A stretch of 64,000 bases of DNA, taken from positions 62,001 to 126,000 of the forward strand of contig CAJTCU010000004.1 of assembly GCA_910574935.1 (NCBI GenBank), read 5' to 3'. The position numbers were made by a program, and so were the translations under genes. The notes under the pieces were generated by a model. That model saw only the letters and a list, made by a program, of their open reading frames with translations. It was not told where the DNA came from and searched no databases. This DNA comes from Oscillospiraceae bacterium. GTDB lineage: Bacteria; Bacillota; Clostridia; Oscillospirales; Acutalibacteraceae. Positions 60,790 through 64,000 of this stretch are shown here, piece by piece. How positions within the stretch are numbered: position 1 is the stretch's first letter; every line of letters starts with the position of its first letter.

Positions 60790-62019
60790 ATGAAAAAAAG
60801 TCTTATGAGAAAATATGCCAAGCTGGCTGTTTGTACAGGCGCAAATCTGCAAAAGGGCCAGGGCGTGGTGATTAATGCCAGTGTCAGTGAGCATGAGTTT
60901 GCGGAAATGGTGGCCGAGGAGGCCTACCGGGCAGGAGCCAAGTGGGTCTATATGGCCTGGGGGGACCAGGCCCTTACCAAGCTGGCCTACCGCCACGAGT
61001 CTGTAACCCAGCTTTCCACCGTGTGGGAATGGGAAAAGGCCCGGCAGCAGTTCTATGTAGACCAGCTGCCCGCACTAATTGCCATTGCTTCTAACGACCC
61101 AGACGGCATGAAGGGCGTAAACGTGACCAAGTTGCAAAAGAGCATGGCCGCAAGGGGCAAGATTTTAAAGCCCTACAGCGACCAAATGGATAATAAACGC
61201 CAGTGGACTATTGTAGCCGTGCCCTCTAAAAAATGGGCTAAAAAGGTGTTTCCAGGGGAGCGTACCGGCGCCGCCGTGGAATTGCTGTGGAACGAGATTC
61301 TGCGGGCCGTGCGGGTAACCGAGGACAACGACCCAGTGGCCCAGTGGGAACAGCACAACCAAACCCTTCATGAAAAATGTGAAGCCCTAAATGCCCTAGA
61401 CCTGGAGTATCTGCACTATGAGAGCCCCAACGGCACGGACTTCACTTGCTGGCTTATTCCCGGCAGCCGTTGGCATGGAGGCAGTGACAAACTGCTAAAC
61501 GGGGTCACCTTTAACCCCAACATGCCCAGCGAGGAGGTCTTTATCTCTCCCATGCGGGGCAAATGCCAGGGCAGGCTGGTTTCTACCCTGCCCCTCTCTT
61601 ATCAGGGCACGGTCATTCCGCAGTTCTCGATGGATTTTCAGGATGGAAAAGCGGTGGCCGTGCATGCCCAGGAGCACCAGGAGCTACTGGAAAAGATGAT
61701 CACTGTGGACGAGGGCGCCTGTATGCTGGGCGAACTGGCCCTGGTGCCGGACGACTCCCCCATTTCAAACTCTGGGGTGCTGTTCTACAACACGCTGTTT
61801 GATGAAAACGCGGCCTGTCATGTGGCGGTGGGCGCGGGCTTCAACGAAACCTTGCCGGGATTTGAAAACATGAGCGACGAAGAGCTGAAGGAGGCCGGTA
61901 TTAACGACTCCATTATCCATACCGATTTTATGATTGGCAGTAAGGAGCTAAACATCACCGGCCACACCCGGGACGGAAGAGACGTGGCTATTTTCCAGGG
62001 AGGAAACTGGGCTATTTAA
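60790..62019 (+). CDS. M29 family aminopeptidase (AmpS/PepS-like)
   Basis: A 409-residue two-metal aminopeptidase removing N-terminal residues from peptides. RKYAKLAVCTGANLQKGQGV opens the family; putative metal ligands lie in NMPSEEVFISP, VDEGACMLGELALV, FDENAACHVAVGAG and IIHTDFMIGS. Length and motifs match AmpS/AmpT. AAAGGAA precedes the ATG by 10 nt. It sits between purE and purM in the same direction, an unusual guest in a purine cluster. Confidence 0.93.
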   Translation: MKKSLMRKYAKLAVCTGANLQKGQGVVINASVSEHEFAEMVAEEAYRAGAKWVYMAWGDQALTKLAYRHESVTQLSTVWEWEKARQQFYVDQLPALIAIASNDPDGMKGVNVTKLQKSMAARGKILKPYSDQMDNKRQWTIVAVPSKKWAKKVFPGERTGAAVELLWNEILRAVRVTEDNDPVAQWEQHNQTLHEKCEALNALDLEYLHYESPNGTDFTCWLIPGSRWHGGSDKLLNGVTFNPNMPSEEVFISPMRGKCQGRLVSTLPLSYQGTVIPQFSMDFQDGKAVAVHAQEHQELLEKMITVDEGACMLGELALVPDDSPISNSGVLFYNTLFDENAACHVAVGAGFNETLPGFENMSDEELKEAGINDSIIHTDFMIGSKELNITGHTRDGRDVAIFQGGNWAI

Positions 62020-62122
62020 GAACTGGGACGGATAGCCCGGCGCCCCTACTTCTGAACTTCTATCTTTTTATAACTTCACCACACCTACTTATTGATTATT
62101 CCCTTTAGAAAGGACATTCCCC

Positions 62123-63292
62123 ATGATGAACAACAGCGAAAACCAGGGCCTGGCTCCACAGCAGGAGCCCGCCCTGAAAAGCTATAGCGACAGCTACAAA
62201 GCCGCCGGAGTGGACGTGACGGCAGGCTATGAGTCTGTCGAGCTAATGAAAAAACACGTGGCCCGCACCGTAATCCCCGGGGTGGTCTCCGGCATCGGCG
62301 GTTTTGGCGGGCTGTTCGCGCCGGACCTCTCCGGTATGAAAGAGCCTGTGCTGGTCTCTGGCACAGATGGCGTGGGCACCAAGCTGAAAATCGCCATGCT
62401 GATGGACAAGCACGACACCATTGGCATCGACGCAGTGGCCATGTGCGTCAACGACGTGGTATGCTGCGGAGCCCGGCCCCTTTTCTTCCTGGACTACATT
62501 GCCTGCGGCAAAAACTACCCGGAAAAAATCGCCCAGATTGTGGCCGGTGTGGCCGAAGGCTGTGTGCAAGCGGGCTGCGCCCTTATCGGCGGCGAGACCG
62601 CCGAGCACCCGGGCATGATGCCTGCCGACGACTATGACCTGGCCGGGTTCACGGTGGGTGTGGTGGATAAGGCTAAGGTCATTGACGGCAGTAAGCTGCG
62701 GGCTGGAGATCTGCTGATTGGGGTTAAGTCCTCTGGCGTACACTCCAACGGCTTCTCTTTGGTGCGCAAGGTTTTCGGCATTGGCCGGATGGAGGGCGAT
62801 GCAGACACCTCTTTGGTAGGGGCGGCTATGGGCCTGGCGGTGTCTGTGGCAAAGATGATCAGCAGCGATCAAGAAATCATTAACCGCTACTATGATGAGC
62901 TAGGCTGCACCCTGGGCGAGGCCCTGCTGGCCCCCACCCGCATTTATGTAAAACCCGTGCTGGCAGCCGTTCAGGCAGCGGAGGTAAAAGCCATTTCCCA
63001 CATCACTGGCGGTGGATTCTACGAGAACATTCCCCGGATGCTAAAGCCCGGCCTTACTGCCAAGATCGACAAAAACGCTCTGCCCCAGCTGCCCATCTTT
63101 GACCTGATCCAGAGCACTGGGGGCATCCCGGAGCGGGATATGTACAACACCTTTAACATGGGGGTGGGCCTGTGCATAGCCGTTTCAAAAGACACCGCCC
63201 AAGCCGCTTTGGACGCCCTGAACGGGGCAGGTGAGGAAGCCTTTGTCATGGGCGAAGTGGCCGAGGGCGGCCAGGGGGTGCTCTTATGCTGA
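62123..63292 (+). CDS. purM: Phosphoribosylformylglycinamidine cyclo-ligase (AIR synthetase)
   Basis: Closes FGAM to AIR with ATP in purine synthesis. The 389-residue protein begins with ~25 variable residues before [20 protein letters not shown], so it is longer than the usual ~345. [60 protein letters not shown] and [17 protein letters not shown] are signature segments. AAAGGA lies 8 nt before the ATG. It overlaps purN by 7 nt. Confidence 0.96.
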   Translation: MMNNSENQGLAPQQEPALKSYSDSYKAAGVDVTAGYESVELMKKHVARTVIPGVVSGIGGFGGLFAPDLSGMKEPVLVSGTDGVGTKLKIAMLMDKHDTIGIDAVAMCVNDVVCCGARPLFFLDYIACGKNYPEKIAQIVAGVAEGCVQAGCALIGGETAEHPGMMPADDYDLAGFTVGVVDKAKVIDGSKLRAGDLLIGVKSSGVHSNGFSLVRKVFGIGRMEGDADTSLVGAAMGLAVSVAKMISSDQEIINRYYDELGCTLGEALLAPTRIYVKPVLAAVQAAEVKAISHITGGGFYENIPRMLKPGLTAKIDKNALPQLPIFDLIQSTGGIPERDMYNTFNMGVGLCIAVSKDTAQAALDALNGAGEEAFVMGEVAEGGQGVLLC

Positions 63293-63912
63293 GCATCGGC
63301 GTACTGGTCTCTGGTGGCGGCACCAATTTACAGCAGCTTATCGACGCCCAGGCAGCGGGAAAGCTGTGCGGGGGACAGATCCGCGTGGTGATCTCCAGCA
63401 AACCGGGGGTGTTTGCTCTGGAGCGGGCTCAGCGGGCGGGCATTGAGGCCGTCACCCTGTCCCGGAAAGACTATCTGGATGTGGAGGCCTACAGCCAAGC
63501 TCTTATTGCCGCCCTACAAGAGCGGGGGGTGGATCTGGTGGTGCTTTCGGGGTTTCTCACCATTACCAGCGACAGCTTTGTACAGGCTTTCCCCAACCGT
63601 ATTATGAACGTGCACCCGGCCCTGCTGCCCGCCTTTGGCGGCAAGGGCTACTATGGCCTACACGTGCACGAGGCGGTACTGGCCCGGGGCTGTAAGGTGA
63701 CGGGAGCCACTGTGCACTTTGCCAACGAGGTCTGCGACGGCGGGCCTATCATCCTGCAAAAGGCCGTAGCGGTCCAGGAGGACGATACCCCCGAGACCCT
63801 GCAAAAGCGGGTGATGGAAGAGGCCGAATGGCAGCTGCTACCAGAAGCCGTGGCCCTGTTCTGCCAGGGGCGGCTGACCGTGGAGGAAGGGAAGGTTTTC
63901 ATCGCTACCTAG
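63286..63912 (+). CDS. purN: Phosphoribosylglycinamide formyltransferase
   Basis: Transfers a formyl group from 10-formyl-THF to GAR. The 208-residue enzyme has [57 protein letters not shown] with the catalytic Asn-His, and [20 protein letters not shown] with the catalytic aspartate. Its start lies inside purM. The product AIR pathway then needs purC, purD, purH genes, which are not in the window. Confidence 0.96.
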   Translation: MLSIGVLVSGGGTNLQQLIDAQAAGKLCGGQIRVVISSKPGVFALERAQRAGIEAVTLSRKDYLDVEAYSQALIAALQERGVDLVVLSGFLTITSDSFVQAFPNRIMNVHPALLPAFGGKGYYGLHVHEAVLARGCKVTGATVHFANEVCDGGPIILQKAVAVQEDDTPETLQKRVMEEAEWQLLPEAVALFCQGRLTVEEGKVFIAT

Positions 63913-63925
63913 GAGGTCAAAGAGC

Positions 63926-64000
63926 GTGAAAACAAAAGACGCCAAAGTGGAACGGTTCCATTTTGACGCGCTTATACATATTGACTGGGCTCAACCTGCT
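63926..64000 (+). CDS. Partial ORF after purN, cut by window edge
   Basis: A GTG with AGGAGG 9 nt upstream opens a frame of 25 codons to the window end (KTKDAKVERFHFDALIHIDW). It does not look like the start of PurH or PurD. Translation signals and position 13 nt after purN suggest a real operon member; too short to assign. Confidence 0.5.
   Translation, partial: MKTKDAKVERFHFDALIHIDWAQPA

Noticed and set aside
1-64000. CRISPR arrays, rRNA genes, restriction-modification or toxin-antitoxin genes
   Set aside because: No regularly spaced direct repeats, rRNA sequence or matching protein motifs were seen.

Overview
The window reads as a chromosomal segment of a moderately GC-rich, spore-forming member of the Clostridia (Firmicutes), most like gut Oscillospirales. 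The reasons are the sporulation/division block yabO-yabP-yabQ-divIC-yabR next to spoVB and hup, the long-form HPF, the csbB-yfhO pair, the class I fumarase alpha subunit, split transketolase, consistent 17-bp-spacer sigma-A promoters with AGGAGG ribosome sites, and surface proteins aimed at host glycans. No tool was run; family names come from motifs read in the translations.

Layout. 0-7 kb: a truncated AraC-type response regulator, two FAD oxidoreductases (one with a Rieske domain), a GH29 alpha-L-fucosidase, and copies of two families of short terminal-inverted-repeat elements. 7-16.5 kb: DegV, an MBL hydrolase, RecQ, PepF, and the YfhO/CsbB-type membrane glycosylation pair. 16.5-22.3 kb: a decayed zone with an element copy, the C-terminal relic of a tyrosine integrase and tRNA-Val(GAC), then TtcA-like and TcdA tRNA-modification genes, small membrane proteins, and a flavin reductase-rubredoxin with a broken duplicate of its rubredoxin end. 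22.3-27.4 kb: glyA and a coenzyme A locus, with coaBC divergent from an ECF S component and coaX around a long inverted repeat. 27.5-34 kb: nusB, a TsaD-like paralog, xseA, a broken acetyltransferase, xseB, ispA, an RluA-type synthase and a zinc phospholipase C-like protein, then a structured intergenic region that may be an RNA gene.

34-46 kb is the accessory surface region. An operon of two mosaic Ig-like exported proteins plus a V8-type serine protease is divergent from an ABC exporter. Next comes a two-gene operon with a 1649-residue M60 (mucin-type) metallopeptidase carrying a dockerin-like module, and an SLH-anchored protein whose N-terminal domain looks cohesin-like. I read this pair as a possible miniature cell-surface mucinase complex. 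It fits with the fucosidase and is the most interesting system in the window.

46.5-54.5 kb returns to core genes: an acetyltransferase, a THUMP methyltransferase, hpf, the fumarase alpha subunit without its beta partner, the yab/divIC sporulation block, hup and spoVB. 54.6-59.6 kb: split transketolase with a frameshifted VOC gene between the halves, an acetyltransferase, a frameshifted flavodoxin-like gene, and a MATE transporter. 59.8-64 kb: a MIF-like protein, then purE, an M29 aminopeptidase, purM, purN and a truncated last ORF. Six loci look broken, so this is either a genome with active gene decay or an assembly with some indel errors; the single-base cases are marked.
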